A DNA stretch of 51,871 nt from Nocardia lijiangensis NBRC 108240 (GCF_001613045.1 NZ_BDBP01000075.1:1-51871); one strand, 5' to 3'; positions 1-8,616 are shown, numbered from the stretch's first letter. Numbers and translations: made by a program. Notes: generated from the letters alone by a model not told the origin.

Positions 1-698
1 CCGGTAGCGGTGGTAGTGGTGGCGGCAAGTCCGGCGGTAGCGGAAGCGGCGGTAAAGGTAGCGGCGAGGGGGGTGGATCCGGTAGCGGCGGCGGCAAATC
101 CGGTGGCGGCAGCGGTGGCGGGACCGGTTCCGGCGGCGGCAGTGGTTCCGGTGGCGGCAGTGGTGGCGGCTCGAACCACTCGGGCAATCCGGGGCAGGGC
201 AGCGGCCCGGCGGGTCCGAGCGGTCCCATCGGGATCGGCGGCGGCGGAGCCAGCGGCGGCCGGTCCGGCGCCGACCTGATGAGTCTGTTCTCCGAAGTGC
301 TGCAACTGATCTCGTCGGCGATCCCAACGCTCGTGCAGCTCGGCAATCAGCTCGCCGCCCAGCTCGGTCCCGGTCTGCAGGCGCTGGCGAAGGCCGTGGA
401 GAACGGCACCATGACGGTGAAGCAGGCGCTGGACGAGGCGGCGGAGCGGATCGAGCGGCAGGTCGAAGACATCGAGACGCAGCTGTTCCCGCCCGGGGCG
501 ACCGGGCCGGTCGACGTGTCCTTCGCGCTGTTCCCCGGCGGCGGCGCACCGGAGGTGCGGCTCGGGTTCCCCGGCCGGGCCGGAGGCCACCAGCCGGAGG
601 TCTTCCAGGACTTCACGGCTACCAGGTCGACCACCGAGGTGGCAGGCGAAACGGCGACGACCGGGAATCCCGGCAGCACGATGGAGGAGAGACCATAG
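1..698 (+). CDS. Gly/Ser-rich ESX-locus protein, C-terminal part (5' end outside window)
   Basis: The frame is open from base 3 and shows no start of its own in the low-complexity part, so the true start lies upstream of the window. The ATG at 279 is internal. The visible protein begins with about 75 residues made almost only of Gly and Ser with a few Lys. It then has a helical, hydrophobic stretch (starting SLFSEVLQLISSAIPTLV) with an amphipathic Glu/Arg-rich helix, and a polar tail. The stop at 696-698 overlaps the GTG of the following EspG gene, so the two are translationally coupled. A flexible Gly/Ser linker before a short helical tail is common in secreted actinobacterial ESX substrates; secretion here is inferred from context. 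I recognise no enzymatic domain. Confidence 0.75.
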   Translation, partial: GSGGSGGGKSGGSGSGGKGSGEGGGSGSGGGKSGGGSGGGTGSGGGSGSGGGSGGGSNHSGNPGQGSGPAGPSGPIGIGGGGASGGRSGADLMSLFSEVLQLISSAIPTLVQLGNQLAAQLGPGLQALAKAVENGTMTVKQALDEAAERIERQVEDIETQLFPPGATGPVDVSFALFPGGGAPEVRLGFPGRAGGHQPEVFQDFTATRSTTEVAGETATTGNPGSTMEERP

Positions 699-1525
699 TG
701 GAACGCACTTGGCGCCTGAGCGGCCTCGAATATCTGGTGCTGCGCGAACGACTCGTCGATCGCAAGCAGAGCTGGCCGTTCACCTACATCACCGATATCC
801 GCGGCTATTACGACTTTCAATTCGCCAAGGCGCGGGTCTGGGGTGAACTGCAGGCCGCGTGGGATCCGGCGCTGGCCGACGTGCTGGTGAAGTCGCTGCA
901 GGCCGATATCCGGATGGTCGTCCGTGCCGAGGACCGCAGTGCCGCGCGACGGATCGACGGGCAAATCGTCATGGTGGGCAAGAAGTTCGGTGACCGGGCG
1001 GTACTGATCCAGGGTTTCAGCTCGACCACGACGGAAAGTCACGACGAGCTGGAGATCACCGAGTGTGATGCGGCGTCGCTGACCCGCCTGCTGGTGGACA
1101 AACTGCCGCCGATGGAGGCGGGCAGCCAGCCTCGGGTGGAATTGCTGGGTACTGGCGGGGAGCAGGCGGAATTCGATCACTGGCACGGCCGCGGCTCGCT
1201 GTACGACGAAGGCGACCGCGATGTCGATGCGCGGTGCAGGCAGTGGCAGGCGGCGCCGAAGGCCACTGTGGGTCAGATCGTGATCACCCAGGGGCACTCG
1301 CACTTCGGCCCCCGCGGTCAAGTGACGAAATGGCTTGTCTGGGAGGACCATCCGGGCGACGGCCGCTACGTGATCGGAATGGAACCGCCCCCGGCCGCCG
1401 TCGCGGCCGATGCCGCGCGGCTGCGCGCACTGGTCGACCGGCACTGCGACGAACTGATGCTGGTCCGTGACGACGAGTCGCGCGGCGGGCTGGTCAGAGC
1501 CAGCGTCTATGACGACGGCCGATGA
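698..1525 (+). CDS. EspG-family ESX secretion chaperone (copy 1)
   Basis: 275 residues, the usual size for EspG (ESX secretion-associated protein EspG family), which are cytosolic chaperones that bind PE-PPE dimers and hand them to the secretion machine. The N-terminus reads TWRLSGLEYLVLRERL, the typical opening 'W-x-L-x-x-x-E-x-x-x-L'. Near residues 195-230 it has GQIVIT, HFGPRG and GDGRYVI, which align with the equivalent stretch of the EspG at 3950-4735 (GVIEIR, IFGPRG, DDGRYAV). The GTG start overlaps the stop of the preceding gene by one base. It sits upstream of a fused YbaB-like gene and a WXG/PPE-like substrate, so it may serve that substrate rather than the PE/PPE pair at 7.3-8.6 kb. 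Family call is firm; the partner is inference. Confidence 0.82.
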   Translation: MERTWRLSGLEYLVLRERLVDRKQSWPFTYITDIRGYYDFQFAKARVWGELQAAWDPALADVLVKSLQADIRMVVRAEDRSAARRIDGQIVMVGKKFGDRAVLIQGFSSTTTESHDELEITECDAASLTRLLVDKLPPMEAGSQPRVELLGTGGEQAEFDHWHGRGSLYDEGDRDVDARCRQWQAAPKATVGQIVITQGHSHFGPRGQVTKWLVWEDHPGDGRYVIGMEPPPAAVAADAARLRALVDRHCDELMLVRDDESRGGLVRASVYDDGR

Positions 1526-1537
1526 GACGGAGGCGAC

Positions 1538-2287
1538 GTGCACGGTCGGAATGATCGGCTGAGAACAGAAGTGGCCCAGGTGATCGATGATGTTCACCAG
1601 CTCATCTCCGGAATCGCCGAGGCCAAGCGTGTGCACCAGGCGGTGACGGCGTCGGCGACCGCCGAGCGGGAGCGAATTGTCGTGGTGGCGGACGTTTCCG
1701 GTGCTCTGACGGAGGTCTACTTCACCGACGATATCGAGCAGCTCGGCTATCACCGGATCGCCCGCGGTGTCGTGCAGGCGGCGCAGCGTGCGGCGTCGGC
1801 AGTGAAAAGCAAAGCCGACGACATACTTTCGGCACAGCGGGCCGCGATGCTGCGATTGCCGAAGTTGTCGGATCTGGTCGACTGGATGCCCGACGAGGCG
1901 CGCCTTGCGCCACCGCCACCAGCCCTGCTGACGCCACCCGCCGAGCGTGAGCCGGTTGTCGATCCCGGTGAGCAGGCCGACCTGATCGCCCGGCAAGAAC
2001 ACCGGGCCCGGCTGTTCGCCACCGCGTCCGCCGAGGGCCGCCGGGTGGCCGTCACGGTGAACGCCGACGGCGTACTGATCGACCTGCGATTCTCCGGCGC
2101 CGTCGGCGACCTCGACTACGAGGAGATCGCCGAGGCCATCACGGCGGCGTCGCGTGCGGCGGTGGCGAGCGTGGCACGCAAGGTCGCCGACCTGTATGCG
2201 CCGACCGCCGAGGCCGGCCAGCCGCGCTTTCCCGGCCCGGATGTCGTGCTGGCCGGCCTCGAACGCCTCCGCGATCAACTGCGATGA
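1538..2287 (+). CDS. Fused double YbaB/EbfC-like protein (EspL-like)
   Basis: 249 residues with two YbaB/EbfC-type halves joined by a Pro-rich linker (about residues 120-145). The first half has TASATAERERIVVVADVSG followed by YHRIARGVVQAAQRA; the second has RRVAVTVNADGVLIDLRF followed by DYEEIAEAITAASRAAV. This is the strand-strand-helix pattern of small YbaB proteins. In the mycobacterial ESX-1 locus the YbaB-like protein is EspL. The two halves correspond to the separate genes at 14511-14975 (first half) and 15012-15368 (second half), so this is a fusion of that pair or its ancestor. The GTG at 1538 has a GGAGG-type ribosome site about 5 bases upstream. DNA binding, classic for YbaB, cannot be judged from the sequence. 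Confidence 0.8.
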   Translation: MHGRNDRLRTEVAQVIDDVHQLISGIAEAKRVHQAVTASATAERERIVVVADVSGALTEVYFTDDIEQLGYHRIARGVVQAAQRAASAVKSKADDILSAQRAAMLRLPKLSDLVDWMPDEARLAPPPPALLTPPAEREPVVDPGEQADLIARQEHRARLFATASAEGRRVAVTVNADGVLIDLRFSGAVGDLDYEEIAEAITAASRAAVASVARKVADLYAPTAEAGQPRFPGPDVVLAGLERLRDQLR

Positions 2288-2300
2288 ATCGGAGAAACAC

Positions 2301-3953
2301 ATGGCATCTGACCCGAGAGTCTCCAACGGCACGCTCTGGGCCGACCTGCGCGATTCGGCGAACAACGGGCACTTGAAACTCGAGCCCGGCACGGCCCAAC
2401 AGTGCGCGCAGCGCGTCGCGGACATGCTCGAAGTGGTTGTGGGCGTGCAGAACTGGATCGGCCAGAACACCGCGCTGGCGAGCCCGATAATCGCCGAGTC
2501 GGGGTCGGGCAGGCTGCTGTGGACGGTGTTCAGCATGAAGTTCGGCACCGAACTGCGTGAGCGCGTCGACCGGCATCGCCAGATCCTGGTCGATATGGGC
2601 AACACCTTCGTGACCGCGGGTAAACGGTACGGCCGCACCGAGGACGAGTCGGCGGCGAGCTTCGAAGACATCTCCTTCACCCCGTCGGGCACTCCGCCGA
2701 GCGGCGCCCCGCCCAAGGGCACGGTCCCCGAGCATCCACGCAAACCGGATTCGGTGACGAAGTACGACTCGTTCGGGTTCGGTCCCGAGATGGGTCGCCA
2801 GCTGGGGTGGGAAACGCTCTACATAATCTGCAATTCGATGAACCCGCAGGCCGTCGCCGACGCGGGGCAGGCCTGGTACTGGCTGTCCACGACCTTGGAG
2901 AACGGTTTCACCACCCTGCGCACCACGATCTCGTCCATCGGCTCTCGGTGGGAGGGCATCGGTTCGCAGTCCGCGATCGCGGCAACGAACGATTACACCG
3001 CCGCTTCGAGGCAACTCACCGGCGATATGCAGCGCCTGGGCGACACGCTGATCTTCACCTCGGGCTGGCTGCAGCAGACCAAGCAGAACGCGATGCCGCC
3101 GACACCGTCACCGCCACCACCGGGCGACAGCATCAGCCAGCGCATGGCGAACGAGGTCAATCTGATTCGGTACCAGGAGAACTTTCAGCTCTACTACTCC
3201 GACAATTACACCCATACGACCACTCGAATCGTGACCTTGCCGACGCCGGACCCGGTGACGGGCCCCCAGGCCTCCGTCGGCAGCGATCCGGTGGGGGCGC
3301 CGATGACCGAGCCGGTGTCACTGAAGAACGACGAGATACCCGACCCGGAAAACAATTCCGGGAGCGAGCCACCGACCGAAGGCGGCGGCGAAGAGGGTGG
3401 TGGCGAAGGCGGCGGCAGTGGTGGCGGATCCGGCGGGACCAAGCCGCCAGGGGACGGCGGTACCGAAACCGGGACGAAACCGCCGTCCCCCCCGGGATGG
3501 TCGGCCAAGACACCGAAGTCGCCTGAGGGAATCGATGAGACTCTGCTGTCGCCATTGAACAAACTGCCGGGTGCCCTCTCCACCGAGCCATCGCGAAACC
3601 CGGAAATTCTCGCAAGCGCGGTGCCGCCGGTCGGCTTGCAGACCGGAATTCCACTCGGCACGAGCGGGGGCGGCCCCGGCGGCAAGGGTGTGACCGGCCG
3701 CGGCCCGGTGGCACTGGGGACATCGGAGTCCAAGCTGTTCCCCCGCGCGGTCGTGCAGGCGGAGCCGAGGGTGATCGGCCGGGCGGGCCCAGCCGGCGGG
3801 GTGCACCCTGGCACGCCGTACGGTGGCGCCCCCGGCCGGCCGAACTCGGACGAGGAGCGGAAGAAGCGTTCGGAATACCTGAATTCCGCCGAGCATCTCG
3901 ACGAGGCGCTCGGCGAGCACGGTCGCGGCGTCCGGCCGGTACTCGACCGGTGA
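2301..3953 (+). CDS. WXG/PPE-like ESX substrate with Gly/Pro-rich tail
   Basis: 550 residues from the ATG at 2301, chosen because GGAG lies 8 bases upstream and the reading further upstream is only an overlap with the previous gene. Residues 1-120 form a helical N-terminal domain. Residues about 170-280 form a second helical domain with a WXG-type turn (SRWEGIGSQSA), followed by a helix rich in spaced Leu and ending in TKQNAMP, as in PPE-like and long WXG proteins. From about residue 340 it is low-complexity Gly/Ser/Pro/Glu (EGGGEEGGGEGGGSGGGSGG). The extreme C-terminus is a charged conserved-looking motif (RKKRSEYLNSAEHLDEALGE), a tail type I associate with secreted actinobacterial ESX proteins. 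The stop overlaps the GTG of the next EspG gene. Role as a secreted substrate is inferred. Confidence 0.72.
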   Translation: MASDPRVSNGTLWADLRDSANNGHLKLEPGTAQQCAQRVADMLEVVVGVQNWIGQNTALASPIIAESGSGRLLWTVFSMKFGTELRERVDRHRQILVDMGNTFVTAGKRYGRTEDESAASFEDISFTPSGTPPSGAPPKGTVPEHPRKPDSVTKYDSFGFGPEMGRQLGWETLYIICNSMNPQAVADAGQAWYWLSTTLENGFTTLRTTISSIGSRWEGIGSQSAIAATNDYTAASRQLTGDMQRLGDTLIFTSGWLQQTKQNAMPPTPSPPPPGDSISQRMANEVNLIRYQENFQLYYSDNYTHTTTRIVTLPTPDPVTGPQASVGSDPVGAPMTEPVSLKNDEIPDPENNSGSEPPTEGGGEEGGGEGGGSGGGSGGTKPPGDGGTETGTKPPSPPGWSAKTPKSPEGIDETLLSPLNKLPGALSTEPSRNPEILASAVPPVGLQTGIPLGTSGGGPGGKGVTGRGPVALGTSESKLFPRAVVQAEPRVIGRAGPAGGVHPGTPYGGAPGRPNSDEERKKRSEYLNSAEHLDEALGEHGRGVRPVLDR

Positions 3954-4735
3954 GCCGCACCTGGCAGCTCACCGACGTGGAGCTCATCGAACTATGGGAC
4001 AGCATGTTTCAGGATCGGCTGCCCGCTCCGTTGTTCGCGCTCTATCGTGGCGAGAACGCCGAGGAGTGGTCGCGGTTGCGCGCCGAGGCGAGGGCGGGCA
4101 CGACCGACACCGATGACGGCGGCCTGCGTGCCGCGCTCACCCGGATCGCACATGCCGACGTCCTGGTATCGGCCCACGGCTTCGATCCACGGAACCTGGA
4201 CGGCCCCGACGGTTTGGTTCGTGTGCTCGGGGGGCGGCAGGGGGTGTCGGCCACGCTGATCACCCAGCTGCCGGGCGAAAGTATCTGGCACAGTGGTGGT
4301 TACGTGATCAGCGCCGGTGACGCGGAGCGGCTGGCCGGTGCTGTCGCCGGGGCGCTGCCCGAGCGAGCCGCGGGACGGCTGCCCGATACGCCGCTGGTGA
4401 CCGCGCCGGGTGACGGCGGCACCGATCACTATTACGGCCGGTCGAAGGTGCGGGAAAGCTATTCCGATGGTGACCGGCTCAGCGCCGAATGGCTGGGGAA
4501 GCGGGCCGAGTGCGTCGGTGTCATCGAAATACGGTTGGGTAGCTCCATTTTCGGTCCGAGAGGGATCACCCGCTACCGCATCGAATGGCGCGACCTGGTG
4601 GACGACGGCCGTTACGCCGTCACCGAATCGGCCGGGCACGTCGCGACGGCAGTCGACCGGGCCCGGCTGGCGAATCTGATCACCGCCCACATCGCCACCG
4701 TGTTGCAGACCCTGGAGGACGAGCGCCGTGCCTGA
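3950..4735 (+). CDS. EspG-family ESX secretion chaperone (copy 2)
   Basis: 261 residues. Begins TWQLTDVELIELWDSM, the EspG-type opening, and carries the family's strand-rich C-terminal half with SIFGPRGITRYRIEW and DDGRYAV. The start GTG at 3950 overlaps the stop of the WXG/PPE-like gene (GTGA), which points to coupled translation with that substrate. It overlaps the next gene by 8 bases. The order EspG then EspH-like matches the espG1-espH order of the mycobacterial ESX-1 locus, so this copy is the best positional match to EspG1. Substrate choice is inferred from the overlap. Confidence 0.85.
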   Translation: MSRTWQLTDVELIELWDSMFQDRLPAPLFALYRGENAEEWSRLRAEARAGTTDTDDGGLRAALTRIAHADVLVSAHGFDPRNLDGPDGLVRVLGGRQGVSATLITQLPGESIWHSGGYVISAGDAERLAGAVAGALPERAAGRLPDTPLVTAPGDGGTDHYYGRSKVRESYSDGDRLSAEWLGKRAECVGVIEIRLGSSIFGPRGITRYRIEWRDLVDDGRYAVTESAGHVATAVDRARLANLITAHIATVLQTLEDERRA

Positions 4736-5186
4736 ACACTCCCGAAACACCGGCTTGTACACGGATTCGGTTCACTCGAGCGGATACGACAACCCGGTGT
4801 ACGCCGATCCCGATCCCGAGCCGGATCCGCCCGCCTCGCTGGACTTCGAAACATATTCGCTCGGCGAAGCGTCGCTGCGCGGTGGAGACATCGTGGTGAC
4901 CGCAACAGATTCCGGACTCCCGACCATGGTCCGCGTCACGCCGGAACAACTGCGTCGTGACCCAGGCGATCTCGCCGCGGAGGTCCTGCGGCTGTGCCGC
5001 CTCGCCGCCGACCGCGCGGGCCTGCGGCGCAGGGAGTACCTGACCGGCCTCGGCCTCGGCGAGGACGCGCTGCGTCTGCTCGACCTGCCCACACCGCAGG
5101 CCATCGAGCAGTCCGAACTCGCCGATGAGGCCCAGCACGAATACGAGCCGCGCAGCTGGCTCGAACAGGGCGGGAGCACATGGTGA
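4728..5186 (+). CDS. EspH-like ESX accessory protein
   Basis: 152 residues starting at a GTG that overlaps the upstream espG by 8 bases. The layout resembles mycobacterial EspH: an acidic, Asp/Pro/Tyr-rich first 35 residues, a short beta-sheet segment (GGDIVVTATDSGLPTMVRV), a helix rich in Ala/Leu/Arg, then a conserved-looking LDLPTPQAIEQSE close to the 'LPTPEEA' stretch of EspH, and an acidic end. Together with its place directly after espG, this supports the assignment. The middle sheet-helix also resembles a half YbaB domain, which is an alternative reading. Molecular role unknown; in mycobacteria EspH affects ESX-1 substrate export. Confidence 0.6.
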   Translation: MPEHSRNTGLYTDSVHSSGYDNPVYADPDPEPDPPASLDFETYSLGEASLRGGDIVVTATDSGLPTMVRVTPEQLRRDPGDLAAEVLRLCRLAADRAGLRRREYLTGLGLGEDALRLLDLPTPQAIEQSELADEAQHEYEPRSWLEQGGSTW

Positions 5187-5497
5187 CAGATTTCGCCGCA
5201 CTCGAAGCGGGCGCGACCGCGCAATTGGACCGGATGCGTCGGCTCGCCGACGACATCGCCGCGATCCGGGGCGAACACACCACCGACGACGGGACGGTCA
5301 CGGCCGTCGTAGACGCCGCGGGCCGACTCCTCGACCTCCGCCTGGCCGAGGGAATATCCCGGATGTCGCCCGCCGAATTCGACGGGGCGGTAGTGGCCGC
5401 GGCGGCCGCCGCCGCGCAGCGGGCACTGGCCGTCCGCGGCGGGCTGGTCGAGGACTTCAACAATCAGGTGAACAACCGACGGCAAGGTGAACAGTAG
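5180..5497 (+). CDS. Small YbaB/EbfC-like protein
   Basis: 105 residues. Shows the YbaB pattern: helix, then DDGTVTAVVDAAGRLLDLRL (paired strands with a Gly turn), then PAEFDGAVVAAAAAAAQRAL (Ala-rich helix). The ATG at 5180 overlaps the end of the EspH-like gene by 7 bases. It is about half the length of the fused YbaB-like protein at 1538-2287 and equals one of its halves in architecture. Likely a cytosolic dimer; EspL, the mycobacterial ESX-1 counterpart, is of the same superfamily. No further role can be read from the sequence. Confidence 0.75.
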   Translation: MVTDFAALEAGATAQLDRMRRLADDIAAIRGEHTTDDGTVTAVVDAAGRLLDLRLAEGISRMSPAEFDGAVVAAAAAAAQRALAVRGGLVEDFNNQVNNRRQGEQ

Positions 5498-5602
5498 GGC
5501 CCGCGACCCGCGAAGCGGTTGCGAAAGGCCGTGCGCTCATTAGATTTCCGGATGAGCCGCCCAGGTATCGAGTTCGCAGATCAGCACCAGGAGGGTACCG
5601 CG

Positions 5603-5923
5603 ATGAATGTTGTGAATGTGCAGCCGCAGGCATTTCGTCAGTATGCCGAAGTTTCCGACGGAATGGCCGCGGCGGTCGCCGTCGCCGGTGCCGTCGATCA
5701 GGCCGCGGTCATTTCCGCCGCCATTCCGGTATTCGGGCTGATCGGGCAAGAATTCTTGCTGAGTTTCGCTTATGCGCAGGCCAATCACTTCACCGCACTG
5801 GGCGAGCTGGTGGCCAATTACGCCGGGACCGCCCACGCCGCACGCGTCGCCGCGCAGTCCTATGAGTCGACCGACCGAATCAGTGCGGAGTCCTTCGTCC
5901 CGCCCGTCGGCGCGCAGGCATGA
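5603..5923 (+). CDS. EspC-like secreted ESX protein with YxxxD signal
   Basis: 106 residues from the ATG at 5603, which has CAGGAGGG 8 bases upstream; the reading continues further upstream but without a better start. Opens MNVVNVQPQAFRQYAEV, the 'V-x-P-x-x-F/L' beginning of EspC-type proteins (DUF2580), then two helices separated by a hydrophobic turn. Near the end it has Y87-E-S-T-D91, a match to the YxxxD/E secretion signal of ESX substrates. In mycobacteria EspC is co-secreted with EspA. Here the next gene overlaps by 4 bases (ATGA), so its product is a candidate partner. The preceding 105 bases (5498-5602) hold no gene. Confidence 0.75.
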   Translation: MNVVNVQPQAFRQYAEVSDGMAAAVAVAGAVDQAAVISAAIPVFGLIGQEFLLSFAYAQANHFTALGELVANYAGTAHAARVAAQSYESTDRISAESFVPPVGAQA

Positions 5924-7278
5924 CGGCGCAACATCTCGCCGCGCCACTGTCGCCGACCGTTCTCGACGCGATCCGCAACACCCCGGTCGCGCCCTTCCTC
6001 GATCGGCCGACCGAACAGGTGCTGGCACAGATAGGGCTGCCGGCGCTGCCGCAACTGCCCGCGCTACCGCCGCTGCCCGGCCTGCCGCCGCTGCCGACGA
6101 TCGATCCGGCGGCCCTGATCAAGCCGGTCACCGACCTGTTCAGCGGCTTCGGGAACGGCGACCTGGGCGCCAACGGTGCGCACGACCCGCAGGCGGTACT
6201 GCAGAAGGTCAGCCAATCGATCGGTACCGCACTGCAATTGGCGACGACCGGTCTCCAGCTGTTGCAGTCGATGCAGAGCGCGGGTAGCCGGGCCGCGACC
6301 ACGGCCGCGGTGGAGACGGCCGCGACGTCGACCGCGATCTCGGGGCAAGCGACGCAGATGAACGCGATCACGGCGGGCGCCGCAGGCACGGTGGCCACCG
6401 GGTACCTGCAAATGGCCGCGGTGGCAACCCGATTCGCGCTGACCACCGCCGCGCTCGGCCCGACCCTGGTGACCCCGGCCGGGCAGGGCGCCCTGCTGGC
6501 CACGGCGATCGAAGCGGGCGCCGAGGCGGTGGCGATCACCGCGCACACCAAGGCACAGCTGGCCGGGCAGTCCGCGCAGATGACTCGAGCGGGGACGCCG
6601 GTGTCGGTGCGCAAGCCGACCATCCCGAAGCCGGCCGGTCTGGGTAAGGCGCCGCAGTCGCTGGCCAAGGGCCTGATATCGGGGAAGCCGAGCCCGGTCA
6701 CCCCGGGGCATGCCCCGGGCGGGCTGTCGGCGAAATCCGCGCCGACCGCTACGACGAAATCCGCCGACTCGAGCCAGCAGGTCATCCAGCAATTGGTGCA
6801 GCTGGTACAGCCACTGATCACGGCGGCGCGCCAGATGGGCCACCAGGTCACCGCACAGGTGCCGGCGAAACCGGCGACGGACACCACCGCACCGGTTCCG
6901 AACCGGACCGGAACCGGTGGCGTAGTGGGCCCGCCGAGCGGGCATCTGGTTGCTGCCGCGCCGGTCGCCAGCGCGGCGGCGCCGCTGGGTGGCTGGCAGA
7001 CGGAGAGCGTCGTCGCCACCACCTCACCGGGAACGTCATCGGGTCCGGCCACCGTGGCCACCGCCAGGGTGACGGGAGAGGTGCTGCCGCCCCTCGTGCC
7101 CGGCACGGGGGCGCTGGCAACCGCGAGTGCGCGGTCGAGGGCGATCGACGCAGAGGTGAACGCGATGGTGGACGCCTGCCACGTCGACGAGCTCGTCGAC
7201 GGCTCGCCCGCCGAGACCACGGCTCCGGTCATCGGCGTGGCGCCGTCCAGCACAAAAGACAACCCATACAGCTTGTAG
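5920..7278 (+). CDS. Ala/Pro-rich ESX-locus protein, candidate EspC-like partner
   Basis: 452 residues. Residues about 45-65 are a Leu-Pro repeat (LPALPQLPALPPLPGLPPLP). Residues 85-230 are Ala/Thr/Gln-rich and predicted helical (VSQSIGTALQLATTGLQLLQ). The rest is a disordered Pro/Thr/Ala stretch with one Gln/Val/Leu helix (QQVIQQLVQLVQPLITAARQ), ending in NPYSL. It does not look like mycobacterial EspA in sequence. The gene overlaps the EspC-like gene by 4 bases and is followed by PE/PPE, so a role as a secreted ESX protein or partner of the EspC-like protein is likely by context only. I recognise no catalytic motif. Confidence 0.65.
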   Translation: MTAQHLAAPLSPTVLDAIRNTPVAPFLDRPTEQVLAQIGLPALPQLPALPPLPGLPPLPTIDPAALIKPVTDLFSGFGNGDLGANGAHDPQAVLQKVSQSIGTALQLATTGLQLLQSMQSAGSRAATTAAVETAATSTAISGQATQMNAITAGAAGTVATGYLQMAAVATRFALTTAALGPTLVTPAGQGALLATAIEAGAEAVAITAHTKAQLAGQSAQMTRAGTPVSVRKPTIPKPAGLGKAPQSLAKGLISGKPSPVTPGHAPGGLSAKSAPTATTKSADSSQQVIQQLVQLVQPLITAARQMGHQVTAQVPAKPATDTTAPVPNRTGTGGVVGPPSGHLVAAAPVASAAAPLGGWQTESVVATTSPGTSSGPATVATARVTGEVLPPLVPGTGALATASARSRAIDAEVNAMVDACHVDELVDGSPAETTAPVIGVAPSSTKDNPYSL

Positions 7279-7292
7279 CAGAGGAGATTTCG

Positions 7293-7598
7293 ATGGGTCA
7301 GATCACATTCGACGGTGAACTCGCCCGGCTGGCGGCGAGCCGCCTCGATAGCTTGGCGGACGGCCTGGAGGGCACGCTGCGCAGGCGCGGTGACGCGCTC
7401 GGCCCGGCCGCGGCGGGCCTCGACCCGGTGTCGCGGCAGACGGCGCAGACCATGGGCGCAGTCGGCGGATCGTTCCAGGAGTCGTACCTGAGCGGGGTCG
7501 GCGAACTGCGCAAGATCGCCGCCAACTTGCGCTCGCACGCCGACTTCGCCGTCGTGGCCGACGACGACGTGGTCGATTCGTTCAAACCACTGATGTAG
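7293..7598 (+). CDS. PE-like protein
   Basis: 101 residues with a GAGGAG ribosome site about 6 bases before the ATG. The pattern is that of non-mycobacterial PE proteins: a first helix (ARLAASRLDSLADGLEGTL), a loop, then a second helix starting DPVSRQTAQTMGAVGGSF and going on to LRKIAANLRSHADF. It has only the PE domain and no long tail. I do not see a clean YxxxD/E signal at its end. It is followed 4 bases later by a PPE gene, the classic PE-PPE pair that folds as a heterodimer and is exported by ESX systems with the help of EspG. Confidence 0.75.
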   Translation: MGQITFDGELARLAASRLDSLADGLEGTLRRRGDALGPAAAGLDPVSRQTAQTMGAVGGSFQESYLSGVGELRKIAANLRSHADFAVVADDDVVDSFKPLM

Positions 7599-7602
7599 CG
7601 CG

Positions 7603-8616
7603 ATGGTCGAGCCACCGCAGGCCGGGTTCACCGGCACGAACTGGGAAGCCGTTCCCGCCGAGCAGTTGGCGCACGAGCTGACCACCGGCCCCGGCGGGGC
7701 CCCGATGGCCGACGCCGGGGCGGCCTACGCCGAGTTCGCCGCCGGACTCGGCGCGGCCGGCGTCGAATTTCGCGCCATCCTGTCGATCGTGGGTGGCGCA
7801 TGGGGATCCGATTCCAGCGAGGACGGCCTGGCGCAGTTGGCCGGGTTGTCCACGTGGTTCGACGCCATCACCGCCGCGGCGACGGACAATGCCGCTGTCG
7901 CCGCCCAGCAGGCGGCGTCGTACGAGCTGGCGAGACTCGGCATGCCGCCCGTGGGTGAGCTGAGCGCGGCCGTGCGATCGGCCGAAGATCTGCTGTGCGG
8001 CAGCCTGCTCGGCGCACCGCTGGCCGGGCTGCTCGACCTGGCCGAACGCCAAGTCGACTCGCTGCGCGAGCAGGCCGCCCAGGTGATGCGCACCTACGAG
8101 GCGGCAGGGGAGAGACTGGCGGTGCCGTGGGTACAGCAGCCTGCGCCGGCGGTGTCGGCGGGCGCCAACCTGCTCGCCGAACAGAAACGCAGCCGCGCCG
8201 CACCGGAGCCCCCCGCGGCGGTGCCGGTGCCTGCCGAGGTCGTGCAGGCACCGGCCGTGACGGTCGATCTGTCCGCGCTCGACCTCACGCCACCGCCGAC
8301 GGTGCCGGTCGGCGCCGAATCGCTGGTGCTCAGCCCGCTACCGCAGCCCGGTTCGATCATCGCGCCGTTACCCGCGCCAGCCGCGATGCCGGTCACCACG
8401 GCCCACACGGCGCCGTCCGCACCGCCGGTCGTGCCGCCCCCCGCGCCGCAGGCCACTTCGCCCGCGCCGCAGGCGGGAGCACGCGCCGGGGCCGCCGATG
8501 CGAGCGACATCGGCGAGCGGATCGTGGTCGACGCCGGATTCGCCACCGCGCCTGCGGTATTGGGTGGCAGTGCCACAGTGCAGGGCAGTGCGATCCCGGG
8601 TGCGGAGGGCCGATGA
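7603..8616 (+). CDS. PPE-family protein
   Basis: 337 residues. Residues 1-175 are a helical PPE-type domain: GFTGTNWEAVPAEQLAHEL, then GGAWGSDSSEDGL in the position of the WXG-like turn, then QQAASYELARLGMP, close to the 'A-x-A-Y-E-x-A-x-x-x-M/T-P' signature of PPE proteins. The N-terminal PPE tripeptide is replaced by VEPPQ. From about residue 195 it is Pro/Ala-rich low complexity. Forms the expected pair with the PE-like protein just upstream. The stop overlaps the ATG of the next espG (ATGA), the usual coupling of substrate and chaperone. Confidence 0.85.
   Translation: MVEPPQAGFTGTNWEAVPAEQLAHELTTGPGGAPMADAGAAYAEFAAGLGAAGVEFRAILSIVGGAWGSDSSEDGLAQLAGLSTWFDAITAAATDNAAVAAQQAASYELARLGMPPVGELSAAVRSAEDLLCGSLLGAPLAGLLDLAERQVDSLREQAAQVMRTYEAAGERLAVPWVQQPAPAVSAGANLLAEQKRSRAAPEPPAAVPVPAEVVQAPAVTVDLSALDLTPPPTVPVGAESLVLSPLPQPGSIIAPLPAPAAMPVTTAHTAPSAPPVVPPPAPQATSPAPQAGARAGAADASDIGERIVVDAGFATAPAVLGGSATVQGSAIPGAEGR

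Noticed and set aside
3..170. A CRISPR-like or tandem DNA array
   Set aside because: The regularity comes from GGC/GGT/AGC codons of a Gly/Ser protein; no spaced identical repeats.
10..279. An Ala/Val-rich reading frame of 89 residues
   Set aside because: Out-of-frame reading of the Gly/Ser repeat of the partial gene; pure composition effect.
279..698. A separate 139-residue gene starting at the ATG at 279
   Set aside because: The same frame is open back to base 3 through a Gly/Ser-rich stretch and there is no ribosome site before 279, so the ATG is internal.
347..2743. A 798-residue minus-strand reading frame
   Set aside because: It is the antisense of the EspG and YbaB-like genes, which have recognisable families and proper ribosome sites.
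5880..7685. A 601-residue minus-strand reading frame
   Set aside because: Opposite the EspC-like, Ala/Pro-rich and PE genes, which form a tight overlapping series; the minus reading is a composition artefact.
7995..8612. An N-terminal extension of the third EspG
   Set aside because: It lies wholly within the PPE gene in another frame; the ATG at 8613 overlaps the PPE stop as expected for coupling.
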